Shown piece after piece: positions 20,110 to 30,116 of a DNA stretch of 34,807 nucleotides (positions are counted from its first letter, which is position 1; every line of letters begins with the position of its first letter). A program made the translations under genes and the position numbers. The notes beneath the pieces were generated by a model. The model ran no database searches. It saw only the letters and a list, made by a program, of their open reading frames with translations, and had not been told where the DNA came from. Source of the DNA: Methylococcaceae bacterium (GTDB taxonomy: Bacteria > Pseudomonadota > Gammaproteobacteria > Methylococcales > Methylococcaceae); assembly GCA_004299145.1 (NCBI GenBank), contig SCQD01000178.1, forward strand, positions 1-34,807, read 5' to 3'.

Positions 20110-20284
20110 TTATTCCGCTGGGCGCAAGCCGGCCACCTCGGCCACGCTTAAACCGGTTTTGGCGGCGATGGCGGCATCATCCAATATATCCAGCAATGAG
20201 AAAGCTCAACAGGATGTCGCAGCTTTCTTCCGATCCAAAGATTTTTTTAAAAGCGAAGTCGGTTTTGGGATTGAGAAAACGCAT
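20110..20284 (-). pseudogene. Rpn (PD-(D/E)XK transposase-like nuclease) gene with internal deletion
   Basis: From ATG 20284 the frame reads MRFLNPKTDFAFKKIFGSEE and then DILLSFL, the distinctive start of Rpn/YhgA-like recombination-promoting nucleases. It breaks at about 20200, and another frame gives LDILDDAAIAAKTGLSVAEVAGL to a stop at 20110-20112, the usual C-terminal tail of the same family. The catalytic core, over 200 codons, is missing, so it is a dead remnant. Confidence 0.75.
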
Positions 20285-20363
20285 GGGGTTATTCCAGAAC
20301 AGCGATGGAGCCGAGGATAGGCGCAAGATTAGCGGGTTTGGCTGTGTCGTGCATCCACTCGGA

Positions 20364-22373
20364 CTACGGCCCCAATAAGTTGCGCATATGGCTGAAAGCG
20401 GCCTTGCCGCGTTCCTGCTTTTCTTCGGGCGTGGTTTCTTTGCGTTCGGCCCATTCCAGGTCTTCGGCGGGCAGTTCGTCCAGAAAGCGGCTCGGCAGGC
20501 ACTCCAGCCACTCGCCGTAACGCTTGCGCTGGCTGCAATAACTGAAAGTAATGGCGCGCTGCGCCCGGGTGATGCCGACATAGGCCAGCCGCCGCTCTTC
20601 TTCCAGCATGTTTTGCTCGATGCTGGTTTCGTGCGGCAGGGTGTTTTCTTCCATGCCCACCAGATACACATAGGGAAACTCCAAGCCCTTGGCGGCGTGC
20701 AAGGTCATGAGGCTGACGCGGTCGCCGGCTTTTTCTTCTTCGTTGCGCTCCAGAATGTCCAGCAGCATGAGCTTGGCGATGACTTCCGCCAGCGATTTGT
20801 CGGCCTCGCCCTCGGCGCCGCTTTCCTTGGCCAGCCGCTCCAGCCAGTCCAGCAATTCTTCCACGTTGCGCCAGCGCCGCTCGGCGCTGGACTGGCTGGT
20901 GCTGATTTCTTCCAGCCAGGCGTCGTAGCGCAGTTGCGTGACGAAATCGCGCACCACGGCGAAAGTGTCGCCGCGCTGGGCGCGGTCGGCGACGTCGGCC
21001 ATCCATTCGCAAAAACGGCGGATGCGCTGCACCGCCTGAGCCGGCAGTTGCTGTTCCAGCCCCAGTTCAAAGCAGGCGGCGAACAGGCTGATGTGGCGCT
21101 GGTTGGCGTAAGCACCGAGTTTTTCCAGCGTGGTGGGACCGATTTCGCGGCGCGGCACGTTGACCACGCGCAAAAAAGCCGCGTCGTCGTCCGGGTTCAC
21201 CAGCAGGCGCAGATAGCCCATGATGTCTTTGACTTCGGCATAGCCGAAAAACGATGGCCCGCCGCTGATGAAATAAGGCACGCCTTGTTCGCGCAGGGCT
21301 TTTTCGAACAAGCGTGACTGGTGGTTGCCGCGGTAGAGAATAGCGTAATCGCGGAACTCGCTGCCGTGGCGGAATTTGTGGTGGAGGATGTCGGCGGCCA
21401 CCTGCTGCGCTTCGGCCAGTTCGTCTTTTTGCTTGAGCACGCGCAGCGGATCGCCGGGGCCGAGCTGGCTCCACAGCTTTTTCTCGAACACGTGCGGATT
21501 GTTGGCGATGAGCCGGTTGGCGGCTTTGAGGATACGCCCGGTGGAGCGGTAGTTCTGCTCCAGCTTGATCACTTGCAGGCGCGGAAAATCGGTCTGCAAC
21601 TGCGCCAGGTTTTGCGGCTGGGCGCCGCGCCAGGCGTAAATGGACTGATCGTCGTCACCCACCACGGTAAAGCGGGCCAGATTGCCGGTGAGCAGCTTGA
21701 CCAATTGATACTGGGTTTCGTTGGTGTCCTGATACTCGTCGACCAGCAGATAGCGGATGCGGTTGCGCCAGCGTTCCAACACTTCCGGCTGGCTTTGCAG
21801 CAGCAATACCGGCAGCAGGATCAAATCGTCGAAATCCACCGCGTTGTAGGCCTTGATCTGGCGCATAAAGTCCACGTACAACCGGGCGGCGGGCAGGGTT
21901 TCCGGCGTGGCTTCCTGGAGTGCCCGCTCGGCGGTAATGAACTGGTTTTTCCAGGTGCTGATCTGACGCGCCAGTTCGGCCGCCATATCCGGGTCGCCGT
22001 GATTGTGCTTGAGCAGTTCCTTGAGTACCGTCAAGCGGTCGTGCTCGTCGAAAATGGAAATCGACGCTTTGAAACCCAGGGCTTTGTGTTCGCGCCGCAG
22101 CATATCCAGCCCCAGCGCGTGAAACGTCGACACGCGCAGGCCTTTGGTCTCGTTGCCGGCAGTCAGTTTGCCGACGCGCGCTTTCATTTCGCGCGCGGCT
22201 TTGTTGGTAAAGGTGACGGCGGCGATGTGGCGCGCCGACAGGCCCTGGCGGATCAGATAAGCGATTTTTTCGGTAATGACGCGGGTTTTGCCGCTGCCGG
22301 CTCCGGCGATGACCAGCAAAGGCTGGTCGACGGCGCGCACGGCGGCTTGCTGCTGGGGATTGAGAGAGGACAT
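20364..22373 (-). CDS. rep: ATP-dependent DNA helicase Rep
   Basis: This 669-residue SF1A helicase is near the length of E. coli Rep (673) and matches it along its length: LNPQQQAAV, Walker [30 protein letters not shown] (Walker B), [35 protein letters not shown] and YVGITRAQ. Rep unwinds 3'-5' and clears proteins ahead of replication forks. The start at 22373 (MSSLNPQQQ) was chosen over an upstream in-frame ATG at 22469 because the family begins there and the extra 32 residues would overlap the divergent gene. It is divergent from the GGDEF-EAL gene with 58 bases between. Confidence 0.94.
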   Translation of the reverse strand: MSSLNPQQQAAVRAVDQPLLVIAGAGSGKTRVITEKIAYLIRQGLSARHIAAVTFTNKAAREMKARVGKLTAGNETKGLRVSTFHALGLDMLRREHKALGFKASISIFDEHDRLTVLKELLKHNHGDPDMAAELARQISTWKNQFITAERALQEATPETLPAARLYVDFMRQIKAYNAVDFDDLILLPVLLLQSQPEVLERWRNRIRYLLVDEYQDTNETQYQLVKLLTGNLARFTVVGDDDQSIYAWRGAQPQNLAQLQTDFPRLQVIKLEQNYRSTGRILKAANRLIANNPHVFEKKLWSQLGPGDPLRVLKQKDELAEAQQVAADILHHKFRHGSEFRDYAILYRGNHQSRLFEKALREQGVPYFISGGPSFFGYAEVKDIMGYLRLLVNPDDDAAFLRVVNVPRREIGPTTLEKLGAYANQRHISLFAACFELGLEQQLPAQAVQRIRRFCEWMADVADRAQRGDTFAVVRDFVTQLRYDAWLEEISTSQSSAERRWRNVEELLDWLERLAKESGAEGEADKSLAEVIAKLMLLDILERNEEEKAGDRVSLMTLHAAKGLEFPYVYLVGMEENTLPHETSIEQNMLEEERRLAYVGITRAQRAITFSYCSQRKRYGEWLECLPSRFLDELPAEDLEWAERKETTPEEKQERGKAAFSHMRNLLGP

Positions 22374-22431
22374 TTCAGCGTGGAAAGCGGAGGTAGCCGC
22401 TATTTTAACGGCTTTGCGGTACACTTTATCC

Positions 22432-25400
22432 ATGCAACGAATCGCAAAAACCCGCCAAAAAGCCGGCATACTTTTCCTGGTTTATGCCATAACCGTCACT
22501 TTGGCGGGCGTCTGGGTATTCGATTTCCTGACCCATGCCCTCCAAAAAAAGCATCAAGCCTATTTACAAACCATCGCCGACATCCGCGTGCAGCAAATCG
22601 GCCAATGGGTGCAGGAACGCCGCGGCAATGCCCTCGCGCTGACCGGCGATGCCGTCTTCTCACAGCAGATTGCCGATTGGCAACAAGGGCGGCAAAGCGC
22701 CGAAGTCCGCTCCCAGATACTCACCCGCCTCGCCGCCATCCAGCTCGCCTACCACTACTTCGACATTTCCATCGTGACCGCCGACGGCAAGCCGCTGGTG
22801 ATCGCCAGGCAGGAAAACAATCTGGGGATAGCCGACCGGGCGTTGTTGCAAAAAGCCATCGCCGGCGGCGCAACCCTGTTATCCAATCTGCACTTCGACG
22901 ACGCGCAAAACCGCTGGGAAATCGACATGGTGGCGCCGTTCCAAGGCAAAACCCCGGAACAGGCATGGGCGGTTTATATCCACATCGATCCCCGCAGCCA
23001 GCTGCTGCCTTTTCTCTGGGAAGAATTCGCCACTTTGGGGCAAGGCATCGAGGTCATGCTGGTGGCGCAGGACGGGAATCAAGTGCGCTTTTTCAACCAG
23101 CTGCACCGAATCCGGCAAGCACCTTTTGCTTTCGCCTTGCCGCTGGACACCCCCGGTCTGGACGCGGCCGCCGCCATACGCGGCACCGAGGGCGGTTATC
23201 AGGGCGTCGATTACGCCAAAACGCCGGTGCTGGCCGAATTGCGCCACATAGCCGGCACGCCCTGGCACCTGATCATCAAAGAGAACCTCGCCAATATCCA
23301 TGACCAATTACTGCTGTTCATGCTGGCTTTTGCCGGGCTGAGCGTGGTGTTGCTGGGAGGCGGAGCCTGCGTGCTGCAATTCTGGCTGAAAGAGCAAAGA
23401 GCCAAGGCGCAAAGGGACCACTACCGGCTGGAACTGAAACAGCAAATGCTGGAACAGCGCTTCGACTACCTGAGCAAATACGCCAACGACAGCATTTTGC
23501 TCATGGATGCCGAGTTGCGCATCGTCGAGGCCAACGAATGCGCGCACCAGAGCTACGGCTACCCCGGCAAAGCGCTGATCGGATTGAATTACCGGCAATT
23601 GCGCAGCCCGTCGGCCCGGCAATCTTTCGAGGCGGACGTGGAAATTCTGAAACAGCAGGGATCGCTGCTGCGGGAAACGGAGCACCAGCACCAGGACGGC
23701 AGCGTGTTTCCGGTGGAAGCCAGCATACGCATGATCGACACCGACGAAGGCGTTTATTTCCAGACCATCGTGCGCGATATTTCCGAACGCAAACGGGCGG
23801 AAAACAAGCTGCGCGCGTCGGAAGAGCGCTGGAAGTTTGCACTGGAAGGCGCCGGGGACGGCGTCTGGGATTGGAACATACAAACCGGGGACGTATATTT
23901 TTCCAAGCGCTGCAAAGAAATTCTGGGTTACCACAAGGACGAACACCTGGCCTGGGAATCGACCGTGCATCCCGACGATCTGCCGCGTACCCTTGCGGAA
24001 CTACGGACGCACCTCGACGGCAAAACCGACAGTTATTACAACGAACACCGCGCCGGCAGCAAAAAAGACGGCGACTGGAAATGGCTGTTGACGCGCGGCA
24101 AAGTGGTCGAACGCGACGCAGGCGGCAAGGCATTGCGCATGATAGGCACGCAAACCGACATCAGCGAGCGCAAACGCAACGAAGAAGCCCTGCGCCTGGC
24201 CGCGCTGGTGTTCGAAAACAGCAGCGAAGGCATGACCATCACCGACGCCGACGGCACCATCCTGGCGGTCAATCCGGCGTTCAGCGAACTGACCGGCTAC
24301 ACGCAGGAAGAAATACTCGGCCACAACCCCAGAATCCTCCGTTCCGGCCAGCAGGACGCGGCTTTTTACCAAGCCATGTGGCGCCAATTGAACGAAACCG
24401 GCCATTGGGCGGGAGAAATCTGGAACCGGCGCAAGGACGGCGAAATTTACGCGGAATGGCTGTCCATCAGCACCAGCTTCAACCCCGACGGCACGGTGCA
24501 CCGCCGCGTCGGGCTGTTTTCCGACATTACCAAGCGGAAAAAATCCGAAGAGCTGATCTGGCGACAGGCCAACTTCGACCCGCTGACCGACCTGCCCAAT
24601 CGCCGCATGTTCCGCGACCGTCTGGAGCAGGCTTTTAAAAAAGCCGGCCGCGCCGAGTTGACGGTGGCGCTGATGTTCATCGACCTGGACCATTTCAAGC
24701 AGGTCAACGATACCCTGGGCCACGACATGGGCGATCTGCTGCTCAAGGAAGCCACCCAGCGCTTAAACCGCTGCGTGCGCAGCACCGACACCGTGGCGCG
24801 GCTGGGCGGCGACGAATTCGCCGTGATTCTCTGTGAACTGGACGATGAAAAAATCGTGGAGCGCGTTGCGCGGGACATTTTGCAGACGCTGGCCAAACCG
24901 TTCACCTTGGGCACCGAACTGGCTTATATATCGGCCAGCATCGGCATTGCGTTTTACCCCAAGGACGCCAGCCAGATCGACGAACTGCTGAAAAACGCCG
25001 ATCAAGCCATGTACGCCGCCAAAGACCCCGGCCACCGCAACTGCCACCGCTATTTCGCCCCGTCCATGCAGGAAGCGGCGCAGAACCGCATGCAGTTGAC
25101 CACCGACTTGCGCCTCGCCCTGAGCGATGATCAGTTTCTCGTCTACTACCAACCCATCATCGAGCTGGCGAGCGGCGCCGTGGTCAAAGCCGAAGCGCTG
25201 ATACGCTGGCAGCATCCGACGCGCGGCCTGGTCAATCCCATCGACTTCATCGGCTTTGCCGAAGAAACCGGGCTGATCGTCAGCATCGGCGCCTGGGTCA
25301 TGCACACCGCCTGCCTGCAAACCATGGCCTGGCGCGAGCAAGGCCTGCCGCCGCTGCGCATTACCGTCAACGTATCGGCGCGGCAGTTTCATGAAGGCAA

Positions 25401-25923
25401 CCTGCCGGAGGTCGTGCATACGGCACTGAATGAAACGGGGCTGCCGCCGGAAGACCTGGAGCTGGAAATCACCGAAGGCATGCTGATGTACGACATCGAC
25501 CACGCCGCCTCCACCATACAGGCGCTGTGGAAAGTGGGCGTGCGCATTTCCGAGGACGATTTCGGCACCGGCTATTCCAGCCTGAACTACCTGAAAAAAT
25601 TCCCCATCCACACCCTCAAGATCGACCAATCCTTTGTGCGCGACATCGGCGCGGACCCCGACGACACGGCGCTGGTGGCGGCCATCATCGCCATGGCGCA
25701 CAGCCTGCACCTGACCGTGGTGGCCGAAGGCGTGGAAACGCAGCAGCAGCTGGATTATCTGCGCGGGCAAGGCTGCGACCACTGCCAGGGCTTTTTATTC
25801 GCCAGACCGATGCCGGCGGCAGCGTTTACGGCTTATCTGGCGGCACAGTCCAGTCCCCCTGCGCGCCAACCGCAGCAAGGCAAGGAATCAAGCGGAGCTA
25901 TTCTCGGCACGTTCCCAGCGTAA
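22432..25923 (+). CDS. Membrane PAS-GGDEF-EAL cyclic-di-GMP protein
   Basis: The 1163-residue protein has TM1 (about 11-31), a periplasmic sensor region of about 270 residues, TM2 (about 295-320), three PAS/PAC units ([54 protein letters not shown]), GGDEF at 792-796 in RLGGDEFAV, and EAL at 921-923 in EALIRWQHP. It keeps [17 protein letters not shown] and VAEGVET. Both the diguanylate cyclase and phosphodiesterase signatures look intact, so it may make or break cyclic-di-GMP depending on signal. The start ATG 22432 gives the first membrane helix directly; the longer upstream frame overlaps rep. Ligand unknown. Confidence 0.93.
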   Translation: MQRIAKTRQKAGILFLVYAITVTLAGVWVFDFLTHALQKKHQAYLQTIADIRVQQIGQWVQERRGNALALTGDAVFSQQIADWQQGRQSAEVRSQILTRLAAIQLAYHYFDISIVTADGKPLVIARQENNLGIADRALLQKAIAGGATLLSNLHFDDAQNRWEIDMVAPFQGKTPEQAWAVYIHIDPRSQLLPFLWEEFATLGQGIEVMLVAQDGNQVRFFNQLHRIRQAPFAFALPLDTPGLDAAAAIRGTEGGYQGVDYAKTPVLAELRHIAGTPWHLIIKENLANIHDQLLLFMLAFAGLSVVLLGGGACVLQFWLKEQRAKAQRDHYRLELKQQMLEQRFDYLSKYANDSILLMDAELRIVEANECAHQSYGYPGKALIGLNYRQLRSPSARQSFEADVEILKQQGSLLRETEHQHQDGSVFPVEASIRMIDTDEGVYFQTIVRDISERKRAENKLRASEERWKFALEGAGDGVWDWNIQTGDVYFSKRCKEILGYHKDEHLAWESTVHPDDLPRTLAELRTHLDGKTDSYYNEHRAGSKKDGDWKWLLTRGKVVERDAGGKALRMIGTQTDISERKRNEEALRLAALVFENSSEGMTITDADGTILAVNPAFSELTGYTQEEILGHNPRILRSGQQDAAFYQAMWRQLNETGHWAGEIWNRRKDGEIYAEWLSISTSFNPDGTVHRRVGLFSDITKRKKSEELIWRQANFDPLTDLPNRRMFRDRLEQAFKKAGRAELTVALMFIDLDHFKQVNDTLGHDMGDLLLKEATQRLNRCVRSTDTVARLGGDEFAVILCELDDEKIVERVARDILQTLAKPFTLGTELAYISASIGIAFYPKDASQIDELLKNADQAMYAAKDPGHRNCHRYFAPSMQEAAQNRMQLTTDLRLALSDDQFLVYYQPIIELASGAVVKAEALIRWQHPTRGLVNPIDFIGFAEETGLIVSIGAWVMHTACLQTMAWREQGLPPLRITVNVSARQFHEGNLPEVVHTALNETGLPPEDLELEITEGMLMYDIDHAASTIQALWKVGVRISEDDFGTGYSSLNYLKKFPIHTLKIDQSFVRDIGADPDDTALVAAIIAMAHSLHLTVVAEGVETQQQLDYLRGQGCDHCQGFLFARPMPAAAFTAYLAAQSSPPARQPQQGKESSGAILGTFPA

Positions 25924-25941
25924 CGGCGCAGTCAGCGCCGT
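25923..25941. terminator. Hairpin just after the GGDEF-EAL stop codon
   Basis: ACGGCGC and GCGCCGT pair around a five-base loop immediately after the stop codon. There is no T-run, so it may be an RNA-stabilising hairpin or factor-assisted terminator rather than a classical intrinsic one. Confidence 0.35.
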
Positions 25942-26428
25942 AATCCATCTGAATAACTACTGCTGAAAATCCCACCTGTTGCATATAGGAGCCGTGGTTT
26001 CATGCTCTTTGCCCTGCGCATCAAGCACGCAATGGCTTCATCACTGTGAACCAGGCATTTACGATCTGGAAGCGGCGCCGGATGAAGGAACGGTCAATAA
26101 TCACCACCGTATTACACACAAGATTATATCCATTAAATATAACCCTTAGTTCCAGGCGAACCCGCCGAAGCGGGCGCAATTTAAATTCAGTTTGATCTAA
26201 AGCTCGTCTTGCTGCTCAGGTCTTTCCTCCGGCGGTCGCCTGAACATAGCGTTAGGCTTTTATTGAATATTGATGAAAAGGAAGTTCTTCGGTCAGAAAC
26301 AAGCATCGACAAAGAAGCACCAAAGATGCCCCCTTGACATTGCCAATATGATAGAAGAAGATCCCCCCAATCGGAAACCCCCAAAGGGACTGAAAAGTAA
26401 CGAGAAAAGCAAAGTGAGGTTATGAATT
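25942..26428. other. Intergenic region at the edge of the AT-rich module
   Basis: About 490 bases without a supported gene. Base composition drops from GC-rich to AT-rich inside it, near 26100. It holds the attC-like palindrome at 26140-26257 and a small CCCGC/GCGGG hairpin within that. A TTGACA at 26334 has no -10 at usable spacing. GAGG at 26416-26419 is the ribosome site of the next gene. Confidence 0.55.
26140..26257. repeat. attC-like imperfect palindrome (candidate integron recombination site)
   Basis: The left arm has TAAC (26140-26143), GTTC (26149-26152), AGGCGA (26154-26159) and CCGCCG (26162-26167). The right arm has CGGCGG (26230-26235), TCGCCT (26236-26241), GAAC (26242-26245) and GTTA (26251-26254), the last in GTTAGGC, which fits the attC R-box form GTTRRRY. 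The arms pair fully except for unpaired bases at 26153 and 26160-26161 and a mismatched spacer between the outer and inner boxes. Total length is 118 bases, within the attC range. Boxes, spacer and extrahelical bases resemble a folded attC. The left R-box is weak (only TAAC fits), and no integrase gene is visible. Confidence 0.5.
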
Positions 26429-27883
26429 ATGCAGCCACCTATAGATTTTTTTGATAAGAGCGGTTTTATCCCACATGGATACTGTTTGAACTGGAGCTCG
26501 CAGTTGCTTTGGATGCACATGGGTTCTGACGTGCTTATTATGCTGTCGTATTATTCTATTCCCATCTCGCTACTGTATTTTCTTTATCAACGTAAGAGCT
26601 TGTATTATCCGTGGCTGATCGCTATGTTTGGCGCATTTATTTTAGCGTGTGGGACTACCCATTTATTATCTGCTATTAACCTTTGGATTCCTCTTTATTG
26701 GCTCGACGGCTATTTGAAAGTTTTTACCGCGTTATTATCCATAGCTACGGCATGCGCGATGTTTTGGGTTATTCCTAAAGCGTTACAATTACCGACTGCA
26801 GCAGAATTACAAGCGCAAATAGATGAAAAAACACGCGCTCAAACGGCATTAGACTTGGCGTATCACCAACTTGAACAAAACCATCAGGAGTTGCAAACAG
26901 CTCAAGCGCAATTAATACAATCAGAAAAAATGGTTGCTTTGGGACAATTAATTGCAGGTGTAGCGCATGAAATTAATACGCCATTAGGTGCAATTAGCTC
27001 ATCAGCGACAAATATTCAAAAATTTTTACAACAAACCTTAATCACTATGCCGCCGATGTTTCAGTCTTTTTCGACTCAAGACTGTGATGAGTTTTTAACC
27101 CTGTTGAATACCTCGCTTAAGCGTGGCGATGCCGTATTATCGGCTAAAGAGCAACGCCAAAAACGTCGCGCATTGATGAGTGAATTAGATGATGACATAG
27201 ACGATAGTGATGCTGTAGCGGATACGCTAGTGGATATGGGAATTTACGAAGACATCACCCACGTAAAAGATTTACTGAAGAAAGCTAATGGTCGTGAAGT
27301 ATTGGAGCTGGCGTATAAATTATCGGGTTTCCAAAAAGGATTACAAACAATTAATACCGCTACTGAGCGCGCCTCTAAAGTAGTGTTTGCACTCAAATCT
27401 TACGCGCATCAAAACAATGAGGGTGAACAGGGGTTAGCTAGCATCACGGACGGTATAGAAACCATTCTGACGCTTTATCAGGGCCAAATTAAACACGGCA
27501 TTGAATTAATAAGAAATTATTCGGCGGATGTGCCTGAAATTTATTGTTATATTGATGAGCTTAATCAGGTGTGGACCAATTTAATTCATAATGCCTTACA
27601 GGCAATGGACTATAAAGGCACACTCACGATTGATGTGGAACGGATTGATAACACTATAAGAGTGGCTATTCACGATAGCGGCAAAGGTATACCCGCTGAA
27701 AATATGCCCAAAATTTTTGATGCGTTTTTTACTACCAAACCCACAGGCGAGGGTAGCGGCTTAGGACTTCATATTATTAAAAAAATCGTTGATAAACATG
27801 CGGGGCATATCAATGTAGAAAGCGAGCCGGGACGCACGGCGTTTAGCGTATCATTACCCATTACTTTAACAGCGGGATCATAA
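26429..27883 (+). CDS. Ethylene-receptor-like membrane histidine kinase
   Basis: The 484-residue protein has three membrane helices (about 32-53, 60-82, 92-115) followed by a coiled coil, HisKA with His180 in GVAHEINTPLG, an unusually long insert (about 200-310) and a HATPase (NLIHNALQAM, DSGKGIP, GEGSGLGLHI). The membrane part matches the ethylene-binding domain of plant ETR1: SDVLIMLSYYSIP, then GAFILACGTTHLLS. The residues known to matter in ETR1 (Asp25, Tyr32, Ile35, Pro36, Ile62, Cys65, His69) correspond to Asp34, Tyr41, Ile44, Pro45, Ile71, Cys74 and His78, all at identical spacing; Cys and His hold Cu(I). There is no GAF domain. GAGG lies 9 bases before the ATG. AT-rich codon use differs from flanking genes. 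Ethylene or another Cu-bound olefin as signal is inferred. Confidence 0.9.
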   Translation: MQPPIDFFDKSGFIPHGYCLNWSSQLLWMHMGSDVLIMLSYYSIPISLLYFLYQRKSLYYPWLIAMFGAFILACGTTHLLSAINLWIPLYWLDGYLKVFTALLSIATACAMFWVIPKALQLPTAAELQAQIDEKTRAQTALDLAYHQLEQNHQELQTAQAQLIQSEKMVALGQLIAGVAHEINTPLGAISSSATNIQKFLQQTLITMPPMFQSFSTQDCDEFLTLLNTSLKRGDAVLSAKEQRQKRRALMSELDDDIDDSDAVADTLVDMGIYEDITHVKDLLKKANGREVLELAYKLSGFQKGLQTINTATERASKVVFALKSYAHQNNEGEQGLASITDGIETILTLYQGQIKHGIELIRNYSADVPEIYCYIDELNQVWTNLIHNALQAMDYKGTLTIDVERIDNTIRVAIHDSGKGIPAENMPKIFDAFFTTKPTGEGSGLGLHIIKKIVDKHAGHINVESEPGRTAFSVSLPITLTAGS

Positions 27884-27884
27884 G

Positions 27885-28277
27885 ATGAAACCGACAATTA
27901 TCTGTGTCGATGATGAAAAAGTAATTTTAGACAGCATAAAAACCCAACTAAAATCGGCCTTTGGCGCAGCGTATAGCTATGAAACCGCTGAAAGCGCGGA
28001 GGATGCTTTGGAACTCATCGAGGAATTGGATGATGAAGGGCGTGGCGTGGTGGTGATTGTTTCTGATTGGTTGATGCCGGGCATGAAAGGTGATGAGCTA
28101 TTAATTCATATTCACCGCAATTTTCCTGGCGTGATTAAAATTATGCTGACAGGACAGGCCGATCAAGAAGCGGTGGAACGGGCGGTCAAGCAAGCTAATT
28201 TACACAAACTCTTAAAAAAACCCTGGACAGAAGAAGAGCTAATTAAAGGGATTTGCGACGCGATGCAACAATTATAA
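27885..28277 (+). CDS. Single-domain response regulator of the ethylene-type kinase
   Basis: The 130-residue protein is a receiver domain only: acidic pocket Asp9-Asp10, phosphoacceptor Asp61 in IVSDWLMPGMKGDE, MLTGQA with the conserved Thr, and LLKKPW with the conserved Lys. It starts one base after the kinase stop, so it is cotranscribed. It is clearly related to the receiver half of the next gene (shared MPxMKGDE, IKIMLTGQA and KPW segments), suggesting tandem duplication. With no output domain it may act as a phosphate sink, a shuttle or a protein-binding adaptor. Confidence 0.9.
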   Translation: MKPTIICVDDEKVILDSIKTQLKSAFGAAYSYETAESAEDALELIEELDDEGRGVVVIVSDWLMPGMKGDELLIHIHRNFPGVIKIMLTGQADQEAVERAVKQANLHKLLKKPWTEEELIKGICDAMQQL

Positions 28278-28308
28278 GCACTACTGTTCTAAATGACATA
28301 TCAATACC

Positions 28309-29667
28309 ATGTCTAAAAATATCATTCTTTGTATTGATGATGAATCTACCATCTTAAGCTCATTGAAAACTGAGTTGAAAGGTATTTTCTCTAAAGACTA
28401 CTTAATTGAGGTCGCAGAAAGCGGTGACGATGCCTTGGAGTTGGTGAATGAATTATTAGAAGATAATCACCATATCTCGTTAGTTATTTCTGATTACTTA
28501 ATGCCGCAAATGAAAGGGGATGAAGTGCTTAAGCATATTCATCTTAAATCCCCTAAAACCGTCAAAATTATGCTCACAGGACAAGCCACCATCGAAGGCG
28601 TGGCGAATGCAATTAAAGATGCGCGACTGTACCGATATATATCAAAACCGTGGCAGCAAGAAGATTTTAAATTAACGGTTACCGAAGCGGTTGAGCGTTA
28701 TAAACAAGACTTGAAGCTGGAAGAAAAAAATGCGGCATTGGAAGAACTTACCGCCCAACAAGCCGAATTAATTGAAAAACTATACCTAAACGAATTACAC
28801 CTGCAAAAAATATTGGAAACCGAATCAAAACTAAAAGAAATTGCCAGCCGTTTTGTACCAAATGAATTTTTGGCTTTGCTGGGCTGTAATGATTTGATAG
28901 ATATTCGTTTAGGCGATGCAAAACAACAGGATATGTCGGTGCTATTTTGTGATATTCGCGATTTTACACAATTATCCGAAGACATGACACCGAGTGAGAG
29001 TTTTAATTTTATCAATTCTTATCTTAGCCACATGGAGCCAATTATTTCGCAACATCGTGGATTTATTGATAAATATATAGGCGATGCGATTATGGCGTTA
29101 TTTAGCGGTAATGCCGATGATGCTATTGATGCAGGGATTGCGATGCTAAAAAACTTAGAAATTTACAACCAAATGCACAAAGATGATAATCGTCCTCCCA
29201 TTCATATTGGTATCGGTATTAATACCGGATCGTTGATTTTAGGCACGGTCGGTGGTGAAAAGCGCATGGATGGCACCGTTGTCAGTGATTCGGTTAACTT
29301 ATCATCTCGGATTGAAAATTTAACCAAAAATTACAAAGTTCCGTTACTCATTACGCACCACACTTTTATTGCGCTAAAAAATCCTGCCAATTATGCGATT
29401 CGTATGATTGATTCGATACAAGTGAAAGGCAAAGAAGAGCTTATTACTGTATATGAAGTGTTTGAGTCTGATACTGAAAATCTAAAAGCCGCTAAATTAG
29501 CCACACTGGATTTATTTAATCAGGCAATATCCTTTTATAATCAGAAAAACTTTGAACAGGCTCAATTGTTATTTATTCAATGCTTAGCCAGTAACCCACA
29601 CGATAGTGTCAGCAAAATTTATCTCACCAGAATGTTTAACAATAGTCTCGGCGCCTGTCAAAACTAG
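28309..29667 (+). CDS. Receiver-class III nucleotide (adenylate) cyclase
   Basis: The 452-residue protein has an N-terminal receiver (Asp62 in VISDYLMPQMKGDE), a coiled coil (about 130-180) and a class III cyclase domain (about 205-385). The cyclase has metal residues Asp215 in VLFCDIRDFT and Asp259 in KYIGDAIMALF, then GIGINTGSLILGTVGG and VVSDSVNLSSRIE. A C-terminal helical segment of about 60 residues resembles one or two TPR-like repeats. It should make cyclic AMP (cyclic GMP not excluded) under control of phosphorylation, presumably by the kinase two genes upstream. It lies 31 bases after the single receiver gene. Codon use is AT-rich like its partners. No downstream effector is in the window. 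Confidence 0.9.
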   Translation: MSKNIILCIDDESTILSSLKTELKGIFSKDYLIEVAESGDDALELVNELLEDNHHISLVISDYLMPQMKGDEVLKHIHLKSPKTVKIMLTGQATIEGVANAIKDARLYRYISKPWQQEDFKLTVTEAVERYKQDLKLEEKNAALEELTAQQAELIEKLYLNELHLQKILETESKLKEIASRFVPNEFLALLGCNDLIDIRLGDAKQQDMSVLFCDIRDFTQLSEDMTPSESFNFINSYLSHMEPIISQHRGFIDKYIGDAIMALFSGNADDAIDAGIAMLKNLEIYNQMHKDDNRPPIHIGIGINTGSLILGTVGGEKRMDGTVVSDSVNLSSRIENLTKNYKVPLLITHHTFIALKNPANYAIRMIDSIQVKGKEELITVYEVFESDTENLKAAKLATLDLFNQAISFYNQKNFEQAQLLFIQCLASNPHDSVSKIYLTRMFNNSLGACQN

Positions 29668-29838
29668 TCGCGGCAAGGTGTAATCCGTAGGGTCCAATAG
29701 AGCTAACAGGGAATGGGGTCGGCTCTCACAATCCAATAAATGATTGGAAGGTTATGCTGGAGTGCTATAACTCGCCAGATTATCAATTATATCTTATAAC
29801 TTACGCGGTATTTCCCCGAAAATCTACAGGATAAAACC

Positions 29839-30108
29839 ATGCCGATTATAAGCATGTTCTATGGCGTTATCATATATATGTATGCGATGGACGACCGGCA
29901 ACATCATTGCCCGCATATTCACGTCGAATACGCAGAGTTCGAAGCGGCGCTGGAGATACCATCGGGTGCGCTGTTGGCGGGAAAATTGCCTCCACGCCAG
30001 ATGAAACTTGTACAAGCCTGGATCGAAATCCATGCCGATGAGTTGATGGCTGATTGGAAAGTTGCCATGCACGGCGGCGAGATTTTCCGCATCGATCCAT
30101 TGCGTTGA
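29839..30108 (+). CDS. DUF4160 family small protein
   Basis: This 89-residue protein has the DUF4160 pattern: PIISMFYGVIIYMYAMD, HHCPHIHVEYAEFEA, then a helix with PPRQMKLVQAWIEIHADELMADW. It is paired with a DUF2442 gene 8 bases downstream, a frequent arrangement in mobile regions that looks like a toxin-antitoxin or accessory module, but no activity is established to my knowledge. Composition returns toward that of the host here. AGGAT about 6 bases before the ATG may serve as ribosome site. Confidence 0.85.
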   Translation: MPIISMFYGVIIYMYAMDDRQHHCPHIHVEYAEFEAALEIPSGALLAGKLPPRQMKLVQAWIEIHADELMADWKVAMHGGEIFRIDPLR

Positions 30109-30116
30109 GAAAAACT

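Noticed and set aside
22374-22469. Longer Rep start at 22469
   Set aside because: It would overlap the divergent GGDEF-EAL gene, and the Rep family begins at the MSSLNPQQQ position.
26334-26362. TTGACA promoter element before the ethylene-type kinase
   Set aside because: No -10 hexamer lies 15-19 bases downstream; the nearest AT-rich hexamer is about 8 bases away.
29690-29765. Possible second attC site (TAAC ... GTTATGC) closing the AT-rich module
   Set aside because: Only the outer four bases pair; the inner part is an unrelated CCAAT/ATTGG hairpin, so inner boxes are missing.
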